Positions 17,715 through 26,113 of a stretch of DNA of 64,000 nt are shown piece by piece (position 1 is the first letter of the stretch; each line of letters opens with the position of its first letter). Source of the stretch: Roseburia intestinalis L1-82 (lineage in GTDB: Bacteria; Bacillota; Clostridia; Lachnospirales; Lachnospiraceae); assembly GCF_900537995.1 (NCBI RefSeq), contig NZ_LR027880.1:3947501-4011500 (forward strand). The letters are read 5' to 3'. The position numbers and the translations under genes are program-made. The notes beneath the pieces are model-generated. The model saw nothing but the letters and a program-made list of their open reading frames with translations. It did no database searches and was not told where the DNA came from.

Positions 17715-17742
17715 ATATCGAACATTTTGACTGGTTTCTTTA
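17715..17742 (-). promoter_or_regulatory. Sigma-28 promoter of the divergent flagellin
   Basis: Minus strand TAAA (17739-17742), 16-base spacer, TTCGATAT (17715-17722), against the Gram-positive sigma-D/28 pattern TAAA-N14-16-GCCGATAT (10 of 12 positions). The spot, about 50 bases upstream of the start codon, is right for a flagellin leader. Confidence 0.75.
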
Positions 17743-17792
17743 GATAATTTACATACCATTTTTATTTTATTTCAAATTTATATTTCTTCCCT

Positions 17793-18917
17793 CTATTCTT
17801 CAACCTCCTGTTTTACCACCCTGATCACTTCCTCCTGTTGTTCCTCTGTAAGCCGTGGAAAGACAGGCAGGCTGATGATATGAGAATACACTTCTTCTGC
17901 TACCGGACAATGTACTCCCTTATATCCATGTTCCTGATAATATGGATGTTCATATACCGGAATATAATGTACATTGACGCCAATTCCTCTTTCTCTGAGT
18001 TTTTCGAAAACTTCTTTCCTGTCTCGATTTTTTACCTGGATGATATAAAGATGCCACCCGCTGTTAGTATCCGGCATCTGATAAGGTGTCACGATATTCC
18101 GGCAATCTGCAAAGGCTTCATTGTAACGTGCTACGATGGCCCTTCTTCTTGCCAGAAAATAATCTAATTTTTTCATCTGGCTACAGCCTAATGCACATTG
18201 TATATCTGTCATGCGATAATTATAACCCAGATCTAACTGCTGATAAAACCACGGTCCCTCATTACGTGTCATCAGACTGGTGTCTCTGGTAATGCCATGA
18301 CTGCGGAATAAGACAAGTTTTTTATACAATTCTTCACTATTGGTAACGATCATGCCACCCTCACCGGTTGTAATCGGTTTTACCGGATGAAAACTAAATG
18401 TCGTCATATCTGAAAGACCACCAATCTTTTTCCCTTTGTATTCAGAACCAAGTGCATGAGCCGCATCTTCGATCACTATCAGATTATGTTCTTTCGCAAT
18501 TTCATGAATGGCATCCATATCGCATGGCTGACCTGCCAGATGCACCGGTATAATGGCCTTTGTCCGTGGCGTAATCTTGCGTTTGATATCCTCCGGATCA
18601 ATATTGTATGTTTTAGGATCAATATCTGCAAAAACAGGTGTTCCACCGCAGTAGAGCACACAGTTTGAAGATGCTGCAAATGTGATCGGAGTAGTAATGA
18701 CTTCATCGCCCTCTCCGATTCCTGCTGCATGACATGCCGCATGAAGTGCTGCAGTATCATTGGAAATAGCGACCGCATACTTTGCCCCCACATAATCTGC
18801 CACTGCCTTCTCAAACTCAGCAATCTTCGGACCTGTTGTCAGATAATCCGACTTTAACACATCCACAACTGCCTGAATATCATCCTCTTCAATTGTCTGT
18901 CTTCCATATGGTATCAT
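17793..18917 (-). CDS. pseC: UDP-4-amino-4,6-dideoxy-N-acetyl-beta-L-altrosamine transaminase
   Basis: Second step of pseudaminic acid synthesis: PLP-dependent transamination of the PseB product with glutamate. The 374-residue protein (from the ATG at 18915-18917; a GTG four codons upstream is also open) begins I-P-Y-G-R-Q-T-I-E-E-D-D-I. It has Y-L-T-T-G-P-K-I, E-D-A-A-H-A-L-G with the PLP-pairing Asp, and H-P-V-K-P-I-T-T-G-E-G-G with the PLP lysine at about residue 180, all PseC hallmarks. It is the last gene of pseI-pseG-pseC behind a sigma-28 promoter, directly upstream of a flagellin. Confidence 0.93.
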   Translation of the reverse strand: MIPYGRQTIEEDDIQAVVDVLKSDYLTTGPKIAEFEKAVADYVGAKYAVAISNDTAALHAACHAAGIGEGDEVITTPITFAASSNCVLYCGGTPVFADIDPKTYNIDPEDIKRKITPRTKAIIPVHLAGQPCDMDAIHEIAKEHNLIVIEDAAHALGSEYKGKKIGGLSDMTTFSFHPVKPITTGEGGMIVTNSEELYKKLVLFRSHGITRDTSLMTRNEGPWFYQQLDLGYNYRMTDIQCALGCSQMKKLDYFLARRRAIVARYNEAFADCRNIVTPYQMPDTNSGWHLYIIQVKNRDRKEVFEKLRERGIGVNVHYIPVYEHPYYQEHGYKGVHCPVAEEVYSHIISLPVFPRLTEEQQEEVIRVVKQEVEE

Positions 18918-18940
18918 AATAATTATCACCCTTTCATCAT

Positions 18941-20005
18941 CTATTTATGTATATCGTCACATTCGTTCAAATTTCCACAGATCAGGAAATCAGCAATCCG
19001 TTCTGCACCTCTTCCATCTACAAGTGCCTTCATGCAGGCGGTCTGCCTTTTTCGCAGATTTTCCTGTCTCGCCAGTTCTGTAAGTCGCATACAGATAATT
19101 CTTTCTATATTATGTTCTTCCCTTGCATCCCCCACATAGCACATAGCTCCGTAATTATCCATACTGGCTGCAAATGCCATCTGGTTATCTGCAAAAGAAA
19201 AACATATCGTCGGTATTCCACAGGCACACAGTTCCAATAACGTTGTACCGCTTGCCGAAACCGCAAGTTCACAGCTGTGCATATAATCACTCATATTAGA
19301 AATATTTTTATGAATACAGATCCTCTTATCCCTCTCTGAAAGCCTGCGCAGTTCTGCTTCATGACTGTTCATATTTCCAACAATTACATGAAATCTGTAC
19401 CCTTGAAATACATCCTTATCCAGACACTCCTGTAACAGCCTGCCGGCAATATTATAAGTATCAGTCCCCCCAGTTGTAATCAGAATGCTTTTTTCTCTCT
19501 GTTCCCCATGTGATTTTAAAAATTCTTTCCGCAGAGGTGCATATCTAAACCCACGCAAATAAACTGGCGTATTTTGCTTTGACTCTTCTTTATTCAATGA
19601 ATTTTCCGCTCTGACCGGAATATATTGTAACACTGCTGCCACCGGATATATCTGCATTCTCATATCATCAATATAAAGTACCGGAATTCTGTCATTCAAT
19701 TTTCCAAGATAATATGGAGTTGCCTGATATGAGTCTGCTATCAGATATGTAACTTTTTCCCCCTGCCTGTCAAAATCATCAAGCTGTCTCTCTAAAAACG
19801 GAAGTTCTTTCTCAAGATCATCCCATTGGCTTCCTAAGATCCGGTAAGAAAATCCTGCCTGCCTGAGCCGTTCGGTCTCTTTGTCTTCTGCAAGCCAGAA
19901 TTCACATTCCATGCCTTTTTCCCGACAGGCATCTGCGATTGTCATACAGCGCATCAGATGTCCCGTCGCTACCGTCTCATTAGCATCTGCTCGAAATATG
20001 ATCAT
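18941..20005 (-). CDS. pseG: UDP-2,4-diacetamido-2,4,6-trideoxy-beta-L-altropyranose hydrolase
   Basis: Fourth step of pseudaminic acid synthesis: removal of UDP from the diacetamido sugar. The 354-residue GT-B-like protein starts M-I-I-F-R-A-D-A-N and has the catalytic histidine in A-T-G-H-L-M-R-C (about residues 13-20). The UDP-binding C-domain shows T-T-G-G-T-D, S-A-S-G-T-T-L-L-E-L-C-A-C-G-I-P and the D-N-Q block. The ATG overlaps the end of the pseI region (2 bases apart; GTGGAG includes the pseI stop codon), so the two are coupled. Confidence 0.93.
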   Translation of the reverse strand: MIIFRADANETVATGHLMRCMTIADACREKGMECEFWLAEDKETERLRQAGFSYRILGSQWDDLEKELPFLERQLDDFDRQGEKVTYLIADSYQATPYYLGKLNDRIPVLYIDDMRMQIYPVAAVLQYIPVRAENSLNKEESKQNTPVYLRGFRYAPLRKEFLKSHGEQREKSILITTGGTDTYNIAGRLLQECLDKDVFQGYRFHVIVGNMNSHEAELRRLSERDKRICIHKNISNMSDYMHSCELAVSASGTTLLELCACGIPTICFSFADNQMAFAASMDNYGAMCYVGDAREEHNIERIICMRLTELARQENLRKRQTACMKALVDGRGAERIADFLICGNLNECDDIHK

Positions 20006-20007
20006 CT

Positions 20008-21036
20008 CTACTCCACTTCCAGCTGCCCAATCGGTTCCCCAAAACGGTATGCCTTCTTCGCCGTTTTGCCAAGCAATGCTTTATAATATTTCGGCTTGAT
20101 TCCGATTGCCGGTCGAATACTTCTTACATTCTCTTCCGTAAACAACTCTCCTTCTGCAATCGGCTTTACCGCTACAAGTGAGCGTCTGTATTTTAAACTG
20201 CCTTTCTCATGCTCGGTCAGTTCGTAGGTCGGTCTACCCTTGATAAGGCAGGCATTGCGGACATCCTGTACCATTTGGGCAAAATCTTTCATTTCCATTG
20301 AAAACGCTGCATCCGGATTCTCAATCTCATGACTTAAGCACACATGTTTTTCAATTACCTGTGCACCAAGAGAAACTGCCACCACGTCTGCAAGGGAACC
20401 CATGGAATGATCAGACAGACCAACCGGTATGCCAAACCGTTCCTTCATATCCGGAATTACAGACACATTCATATCCTCATACTGTGCAGGGTACTGGCTG
20501 CAGCATTTTAACAATATGACTTGTTCATTTCCCTGTCGCCTGCATGCCGCAAGTGCTTCCGCAATCTCTTCCTCCGATGCCATACCACAGGACATGATCA
20601 TCGGTTTTCCCTTGCCCGCCGTATATTCGATCAACGGAATATCTACCAGTTCAAACGAAGCAATCTTATAAAATTCAATTCCAATCCCCTCCAGAAAATC
20701 TACCGCAGTGCGGTCAAACGGTGTGGACAGGAAATCTACACCTGCTTCTTCGCATTTATCCTTTAGCTGCTGCTGCCATTCCCACGGAGTATAAGCTTCC
20801 TGATATAGCTGATAGTAATTATATCCGTCCCATAACCCGCCCTTGATCCGGTATGGTTCGTCGTCACAGTCAATCGTGAGCGTGTCCGCTGTATAAGTCT
20901 GGATCTTTACACAATCAGCACCAGCTTTTGCAGCTTCCTCAATAATCTTAAATGCATTTTCAATCTTTCCGGCATGGTTTGCAGACATCTCCGCAATAAC
21001 ATAAACGCCGGATTTCATTTTTTCATATAAATTCAT
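20008..21036 (-). CDS. pseI: Pseudaminic acid synthase
   Basis: Condenses 6-deoxy-AltdiNAc with phosphoenolpyruvate to give pseudaminic acid. From the ATG at 21034-21036 (AAAGGAG ahead; an upstream in-frame start at 21054 lacks a site) the product is 342 residues. The N-terminal NeuB-type TIM barrel has A-E-M-S-A-N-H, V-K-I-Q-T-Y, Y-K-I-A-S-F-E and G-L-S-D-H-S. The C-terminal SAF/antifreeze-like domain has R-R-S-L-V-A and R-P-A-I-G-I-K-P. It is the first gene of the sigma-28-driven pseI-pseG-pseC operon. Confidence 0.93.
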   Translation of the reverse strand: MNLYEKMKSGVYVIAEMSANHAGKIENAFKIIEEAAKAGADCVKIQTYTADTLTIDCDDEPYRIKGGLWDGYNYYQLYQEAYTPWEWQQQLKDKCEEAGVDFLSTPFDRTAVDFLEGIGIEFYKIASFELVDIPLIEYTAGKGKPMIMSCGMASEEEIAEALAACRRQGNEQVILLKCCSQYPAQYEDMNVSVIPDMKERFGIPVGLSDHSMGSLADVVAVSLGAQVIEKHVCLSHEIENPDAAFSMEMKDFAQMVQDVRNACLIKGRPTYELTEHEKGSLKYRRSLVAVKPIAEGELFTEENVRSIRPAIGIKPKYYKALLGKTAKKAYRFGEPIGQLEVE

Positions 21037-21075
21037 AGCCGCTCCTTTATGCATTTATTCACTTTTCTGAATATA

Positions 21076-21102
21076 ATATCGGCATTTTTTTCAAATCATT
21101 CA
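21076..21102 (-). promoter_or_regulatory. Sigma-28 promoter of pseI-pseG-pseC
   Basis: Minus strand TGAA (21099-21102), 15-base spacer, perfect GCCGATAT (21076-21083), about 40 bases ahead of the pseI start. It ties nucleotide-sugar synthesis to the late flagellar regulon. Confidence 0.8.
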
Positions 21103-21106
21103 CTGC

Positions 21107-22003
21107 TTACATTTTTTCACTAACCCTCAAGAAATCTCTTTCTCCATTTAACAACTTCAGAATATTATAAAATGCCTGCTGTCCTGTTGCCAACCTATTT
21201 ACACTCTCATAAAATACACCCGAATAGTTTGCATTGATTTTCTTTAAACTTATCGCTGATGTAAGCTTTGTTTCAAACGGAACGAAGACCACTTTTTGTT
21301 TAAACGGCAACCTATCAAATCGTTCTGCCAGTTCTTCACTATCCGTCTGCATTTCAACAAACAACCTTTTCTCATTCATCCGTTGTTTTCTTTCATACCA
21401 TTTTTGTTCTGCCTCTTCAAAAGATTTATAGTGATTGAAATGAAGCTCTATGTCACCAAGTAATGCCACTGGATATTCTCTTTTTAAATTTGACTCATAC
21501 TCATTTTTATAATATTTTACTTTTTCATTCATATAAACATCATAATTTTCTAACAGTCTGATGTAATCTGCTTGTGGAATAAACATATTAATAAATGGGG
21601 ACAAAAATTCTGCTTTCAGCGAATGATAAGTAAAACCACCCCAACAATGATTTGATATGATGCTTACCTTTCTGTTAACAAACTGCACATATTCTTCCAT
21701 ATCAAACATTGGCAACGAAAATACCATTATCGAAAAAATTCTGTCCGCTTCTATTCCGATACTTACCAATAATGCCTTCATTTGTGCAAAATTCTGTTCC
21801 TGACCTGCAATCAGCAGATAATCCCACTCCTGTTGCAAAATATTTTCGATGGTAGTCACTGGATACCCGTCTACATACTCCGCATAGATATCCTGCATTC
21901 CGATTCCAATAACTTTTATCTTTCCAAGCAATTCCTGAATTCTTATATGATTTAACGCACTCTCGTATGTTGCACCTGCATAAATAATTGCAATCTTATA
22001 CAT
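21107..22003 (-). CDS. DUF1919 family protein with PglD_N-like N-terminus
   Basis: A 298-residue protein. The C-terminal two thirds match the DUF1919 pattern seen in exopolysaccharide clusters: I-S-N-H-C-W-G-G-F-T-Y, L-S-P-F-I-N, then Y-P-V-A-L-L-G-D-I-E-L-H-F-N-H-Y and a K-W-Y-E-R-K-Q-R-M-N block. The N-terminal about 90 residues look like a small Rossmann sensor domain (I-A-I-I-Y-A-G, V-T-T-I-E-N-I-L). DUF1919 is often annotated as exopolysaccharide biosynthesis; its reaction is not known to me. AGGAGAG precedes the ATG. Confidence 0.7.
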   Translation of the reverse strand: MYKIAIIYAGATYESALNHIRIQELLGKIKVIGIGMQDIYAEYVDGYPVTTIENILQQEWDYLLIAGQEQNFAQMKALLVSIGIEADRIFSIMVFSLPMFDMEEYVQFVNRKVSIISNHCWGGFTYHSLKAEFLSPFINMFIPQADYIRLLENYDVYMNEKVKYYKNEYESNLKREYPVALLGDIELHFNHYKSFEEAEQKWYERKQRMNEKRLFVEMQTDSEELAERFDRLPFKQKVVFVPFETKLTSAISLKKINANYSGVFYESVNRLATGQQAFYNILKLLNGERDFLRVSEKM

Positions 22004-22034
22004 TTTTTCTCTCCTCGAACATTGTATATTTTCT

Positions 22035-23246
22035 TCACTGCTTTACAGAAACCCGCTTACTGTATGCAAATGGCAGCTTCTTTCCTTTTACCCTGTCATA
22101 GAATGCCTGCAGTTTCTGTGCACCATCATTATCTCCCGCTGCTTCACACCATGGGATGACTTTTCGAAGCACTGTCGCCTTATCATAGCTTCCGTGCAAA
22201 ATCATTAAAAGAAGTGTCTCCGCAGAAATTCTTCCTTCCACCACTGCATCCTTTAACTCTGAATAAGCCGCACTCTCCATTTCGCACTCTACCCGGCGTA
22301 AAAGGAATCTTACGGTTATGTATTTCTGGCAGGCTGCCTCATAGCCACCTGTCTTATCAAAAAAGTGTTCTTTTATACCACACTCCTGCTCTTTTTCATA
22401 GATTTCACACATTACACCATACAGTTCTAACGCAGAGTTTTTCATCTGGTTTTTGTGATACAACTCTACGATCTTTCCAGCATCTTCCCAATTCCCCACA
22501 TCAATTAGTCTGCGCACCTCATCTGCCAGCACCTCGCTTAGATTCTCCCATTCCTCCTCATAGACGAATGAAAATCCATCCTCCTCCGTAAAAAAATCCG
22601 GATACGTTTCAAGTGCAATTTTTCGATTCTCATCATAATGATTCAACTTTGCAAAACTGCTGTCGTGAATTACCCACGGTGTTTTCTGATAAGGGACCAA
22701 GATATGATATCCTGCTTTACGCATCTCAAAGGACTGCGATACATCATAAAAATCAAAGTTCACAAATAAATCTTCCCGCCACGCCACATCATACTGTGTC
22801 GCGATCAAAAGTCCGTCCACCGCATCCACTGGGCAGTCTGCCTGCTGCGCCGGGTCACAGATGAGCTGATATGCAAAATCCGGCTCCCTGCAATCCACAG
22901 TGCCCTTGTTCCACGCAAGATAGGCAACTCCGGTTTTGGGCATCCCACATCCGCCGACCATTCCAATCATGCCGACATCCGGTGCACTGCGAAACCGCTC
23001 TAACAGATAAAAAATAAATTTCGGTTCTTTGATAAACACATCATGATGCAGATATACTTTATATTTCGCGTCACTGCTCTGCATCCCGGCATTGTATCCT
23101 GCACACATCGATGGTGCATCCTCAATGCCGATGACATCCCGCTCGAATCCTTCCGGCAGAAGCAGCCTGTTTATGTAGTAGCAGCACTCATTAAAATATA
23201 ATTGATTGTTCGTGCATATGATAAATGCGATTTTATTTTCATTCAT
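22035..23246 (-). CDS. GT2-like glycosyltransferase (StrF/Glyco_tranf_2_5 type)
   Basis: A 403-residue protein from the ATG at 23244-23246 (GGAGAAG ahead). The N-terminal about 200 residues read as a GT-A domain of the StrF type: I-A-F-I-I-C-T-N-N, S-M-C-A-G-Y-N-A-G-M, V-Y-L-H-H-D-V-F-I, G-M-I-G-M-V-G-G, and P-V-D-A-V-D-G-L-L-I-A. The remainder is helical and may be a partner-binding or TPR-like region. It is adjacent to the IS-bearing gap. Substrate unknown. Confidence 0.75.
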   Translation of the reverse strand: MNENKIAFIICTNNQLYFNECCYYINRLLLPEGFERDVIGIEDAPSMCAGYNAGMQSSDAKYKVYLHHDVFIKEPKFIFYLLERFRSAPDVGMIGMVGGCGMPKTGVAYLAWNKGTVDCREPDFAYQLICDPAQQADCPVDAVDGLLIATQYDVAWREDLFVNFDFYDVSQSFEMRKAGYHILVPYQKTPWVIHDSSFAKLNHYDENRKIALETYPDFFTEEDGFSFVYEEEWENLSEVLADEVRRLIDVGNWEDAGKIVELYHKNQMKNSALELYGVMCEIYEKEQECGIKEHFFDKTGGYEAACQKYITVRFLLRRVECEMESAAYSELKDAVVEGRISAETLLLMILHGSYDKATVLRKVIPWCEAAGDNDGAQKLQAFYDRVKGKKLPFAYSKRVSVKQ

Positions 23247-23597
23247 GTATTCTTCTCCAGGTATGTCCACATAAAATTGTTTCTTGCCATTTTCTCTCTC
23301 TTATAATATCCTTAATCATATATTTGTAACTTTTTTATGGCAGGGGGACAGTTTATCTATGGAAAAACTAATTATTTTTTACCAATCCTTTTATGAAAAC
23401 TTATTAAAATAGTCTATTCGCGATGATATCGAAATTCTCGCATGGATCCCCCAGGGATTTCGCTTTTAACTTTTTTATCTATGCATTTTTATAAATAATC
23501 CAGTTATCAGCATTCCATCTGCGGTTACCCTTCGTTCCTGGTCAATACGCGCAAAATTCCCCCTGCTTTTTCCCTATATATTTTTTCTGCTGATTTT
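23247..23597. other. Gene-free 351-bp stretch: promoter and IS left flank
   Basis: No open frame with coding character is seen. It holds a possible minus-strand promoter (23301-23329), a likely outer end of the downstream insertion sequence near 23342, and AT-rich sequence beyond the transposase stop. One TTCGATAT-like match at about 23434 has no -35 partner. Confidence 0.5.
23301..23329 (-). promoter_or_regulatory. Possible sigma-A promoter for the 22.0-23.2 kb genes
   Basis: Minus strand TTACAA (23324-23329), 17 bases, TTATAA (23301-23306), about 55 bases upstream of the glycosyltransferase start. It is a moderate match in AT-rich DNA. Confidence 0.4.
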
Positions 23598-24812
23598 CTA
23601 TCCGCCTTTTTCACATAAAATCTGTTTCACTTTTTCTGTTAGCAGCTCATCGCAAAAAATCCGGTTTATGCTCTTTCGGCTTATACCACTTCCTGCAAAG
23701 TTCCGGCTTCTTCGGTACAAATATAACTCTCTTACATTAAAGCCTATGATTATCAGATTAAATATGGTTTCAACCGCATCTCGACAGTAACAGTGCTTTG
23801 CGTGGTAATACGTTTTCAATTGATGGAAACCATTCTCCTCAATGTCCCACCTGCGGTGCATCATTTCCCATAAGACTCGGTAGTCTGCCGCTTCCAGAGT
23901 CGTTACAAGCCACATGAAACGCTCTGTTTCTTTTCCATTTTCTTCCCACTGCTCATGATACCGCACCACACGCAGTTTATATGGACACCCTTCCATCTTA
24001 AAACCAGAAAGATCCCATACTTCAATCTTCTTTTTCCCTTTCCAGAAAGATGCCTTTTTTCCCTCATCCTGTTTGAACAGACGCTCTGCATCCTGAAAAA
24101 TCATTCTTCTTTCGTCTTTCAGGCGTATCACCCCTTCCAGACCATTTTCCTTCAGAGTGTTGATAAATGGAGCATTCAGATATAACGCATCCGCCACAAT
24201 CACATCCGCAAAATGTCCATGCCGTTTCTTCAGCCGCTCAATCAACCTTTTTCCGCCTGTCAGTTCTCCTTCGTCTTTCCCAGAACCATCCCTTGGTTTT
24301 AACATTTCCTGCCCCAGAATTACGTGTGGCGATTTACCTATAATCATGCACACCACACTCCGGTAAAAGTATTCGGTTTCCCCTGTGTGTTTTTTTCGGC
24401 TCAGACAGTTCGGACAGGATTTTTTTGTACTGCTGAATAATTCCACACCATCGAGACCTGCCACAACATATCCGCCTATCGTTCCTTCCCGGAATACCCG
24501 GTTACGTTTTATGATATCAATCATTTCTTCATGTATGCTGCGTATTTCATCCGGGTTTATTCTGGAGAGAAGGTCGCGGACTGCATCAACTTTTGGAATC
24601 CTTCCACTGATACAGTTTTTCAGTCTTTTCGACATGCTTTCAGGGGCTGAAAAAATGGTATGGAAACTTTCATACTGCAGCATCAGAAAAAGCAGTACCG
24701 GCATGACAATGTTAAACAATGGAATAGATTTTCTTTTTCTTTCGTCCGTTAAACACTTGATTTTTTGCGGGATTTTATATACACTCTTCATATAAGTTAG
24801 CAGTTTCTTCAA
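23598..24812 (-). CDS. IS4-type DDE transposase
   Basis: A 404-residue transposase. DDE-type blocks are visible: V-A-G-L-D-G-V-E-L-F (first Asp, near residue 120), V-I-V-A-D-A-L-Y-L (second Asp, near 210), and R-R-W-D-I-E-E-N-G-F-H-Q-L-K (glutamate within the IS4 Y-x2-R-x3-E-x6-K style signature, near 340). A C-P-N-C motif sits near residue 135. The start is uncertain: the frame opens at a TTG (24810-24812), and the next ATG is seven codons on. It appears intact. Confidence 0.8.
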   Translation of the reverse strand: MKKLLTYMKSVYKIPQKIKCLTDERKRKSIPLFNIVMPVLLFLMLQYESFHTIFSAPESMSKRLKNCISGRIPKVDAVRDLLSRINPDEIRSIHEEMIDIIKRNRVFREGTIGGYVVAGLDGVELFSSTKKSCPNCLSRKKHTGETEYFYRSVVCMIIGKSPHVILGQEMLKPRDGSGKDEGELTGGKRLIERLKKRHGHFADVIVADALYLNAPFINTLKENGLEGVIRLKDERRMIFQDAERLFKQDEGKKASFWKGKKKIEVWDLSGFKMEGCPYKLRVVRYHEQWEENGKETERFMWLVTTLEAADYRVLWEMMHRRWDIEENGFHQLKTYYHAKHCYCRDAVETIFNLIIIGFNVRELYLYRRSRNFAGSGISRKSINRIFCDELLTEKVKQILCEKGG

Positions 24813-24828
24813 TGCTAATTTTTCATTC

Positions 24829-24887
24829 AGGACACCTTCTTTCGTATGTTTTGTTCCATAACATAATTATACAATAAAAGGTGTCCT
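24829..24887. repeat. Inverted repeat upstream of the IS4-like transposase
   Basis: AGGACACCTT (24829-24838) and AAGGTGTCCT (24878-24887) are perfect 10-bp inverted copies separated by 39 bases. A TATAAT in the minus orientation (24866-24871) lies between them. Only transcripts entering from outside would contain both arms, and the inner arm covers the AAGGTG that could serve as ribosome binding site. That resembles the protection against outside transcription described for IS10 and IS50. Confidence 0.5.
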
Positions 24888-24889
24888 TT

Positions 24890-26113
24890 TTGAGTGATTA
24901 TACAGAAAAAAACAGTAATTTGATACCCAAAATTGATATCCCCTGCTTTGCCTGGAATTCACAGGCAGAACAGGGGCTTTTATTTTTTAAAGCGAAATCT
25001 CTGTGGATCCCCTGTGATACAATACCTGCTGTCACAGACTATATCCAGACTCATTTTTCACTTTTTCAGACAACTAATCTGACCATCTGTCTCATGACTT
25101 CAAAATTTCAGATACAAGCTGTCATCCGGCAGTTTTTATCCATTTTAGGTATTGATTCTTCGCAGATATTGGACATTTACCAGCTCTATCTACACAAACT
25201 TCCGATTAAACAATATCAACAGATTATCAGGAGTTGTACTGCCCCTCTGGATGGCATGATTTTCGGCATTTCACACGGTCAAGCAGGTATTCTCGAAGAC
25301 TTACTGCCAGGCAATGCCCTAAATTTTTGTTCCAGTTCGCAGGATATTTATTTTAACACCAAAATTTTATCTGCTCTTGCTGAAGAATCATATAACGCTA
25401 TCTGTCATACAAAGTATATCATTTTCGATATGTTTGACTATACCTATTTCAATTTTGACACTATTTTAACGAACGAATGTCAAAATTATCTCACTGCAAA
25501 TGGTTTCTTCTGTGAAAATCGCCACGACTATCACCACTCGCAAAGTGTTGACGACATCAATCACTGCCTGACAGAGATTTTTGCACTCCGTTCTGATACT
25601 TCTGCGTTCCAGCGCTTTCTGACTCTTTTTCCGCAGATACACTGCCCGGATGTTCAGGAATACCAAAATGAATACCGAAAGCTGATGCGCCCTGACACCA
25701 CACTTCACCAAGATGCAATTGCTGCATATTTATCTCCATCCACTCCCGTTTTTTCATCCATTCAACGGCATGTGTATGAACCAACCATCCAGTTTCAGAT
25801 TGCAAACTTTGCAGAGTTTCTCCACCTGGTATACTGCATCAATCCTAATATCAAGGTCATTGGTGTTCTGTTGCCAAAATATTATGTTGTAGAGGAAACA
25901 GAACAGACTGTAAATCAGCTTTGGAAACCTTACTTTGAAAACATTGTCTCTTCATTTCAGGAAAAGTACGCAAACTTTACGTTTTGCGATTTGAAAAATT
26001 TGACGGACATTTCGCATAATCCAGATTTCTATCAGGATTTGACTCATTTAAACTTTGAAGGTGCACGCCATCTGACAAACTATATTGTATCCGCCATCTC
26101 AGAACACTCATGA
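24890..26113 (+). CDS. SGNH-hydrolase-like surface-glycan protein
   Basis: A protein of about 407 residues, likely related to SGNH/GDSL esterases or acyltransferases found in polysaccharide clusters. Near residue 125 it has G-I-S-H-G-Q-A-G-I, in the place of the GDS block. S-S-Q-D-I-Y-F-N follows, and near the C-terminus D-L-T-H-L-N-F-E-G-A, a D-x-x-H catalytic-type block. The TTG at 24890-24892 has AAAAGG seven bases ahead; a GTG at 24881 is the longer option. Both lie within the presumed end of the adjacent IS, so the present start may have been made by the insertion. It converges with the GNAT gene (6-base overlap). Confidence 0.6.
   Translation: MSDYTEKNSNLIPKIDIPCFAWNSQAEQGLLFFKAKSLWIPCDTIPAVTDYIQTHFSLFQTTNLTICLMTSKFQIQAVIRQFLSILGIDSSQILDIYQLYLHKLPIKQYQQIIRSCTAPLDGMIFGISHGQAGILEDLLPGNALNFCSSSQDIYFNTKILSALAEESYNAICHTKYIIFDMFDYTYFNFDTILTNECQNYLTANGFFCENRHDYHHSQSVDDINHCLTEIFALRSDTSAFQRFLTLFPQIHCPDVQEYQNEYRKLMRPDTTLHQDAIAAYLSPSTPVFSSIQRHVYEPTIQFQIANFAEFLHLVYCINPNIKVIGVLLPKYYVVEETEQTVNQLWKPYFENIVSSFQEKYANFTFCDLKNLTDISHNPDFYQDLTHLNFEGARHLTNYIVSAISEHS

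Larger units (their letters stand above)
23342..24893 (-). mobile_element. IS4-like insertion sequence (ends approximate)
   Basis: A single DDE transposase gene with about 250 bases on one side and 80 on the other. The outer sequences read inward CAGGGGGACAGTTTAT on the left and CAAAAAGGACACCTTTTAT on the right. These share GGACA and TTTAT cores and may be imperfect terminal repeats. No target duplication could be assigned, so the boundaries are estimates. The right end abuts the first codons of a plus-strand gene. Confidence 0.45.

Noticed and set aside
23428..23441. TTCGATAT-like sequence as a sigma-28 promoter
   Set aside because: No TAAA-like box lies 14-17 bases upstream and no gene follows at a suitable distance.
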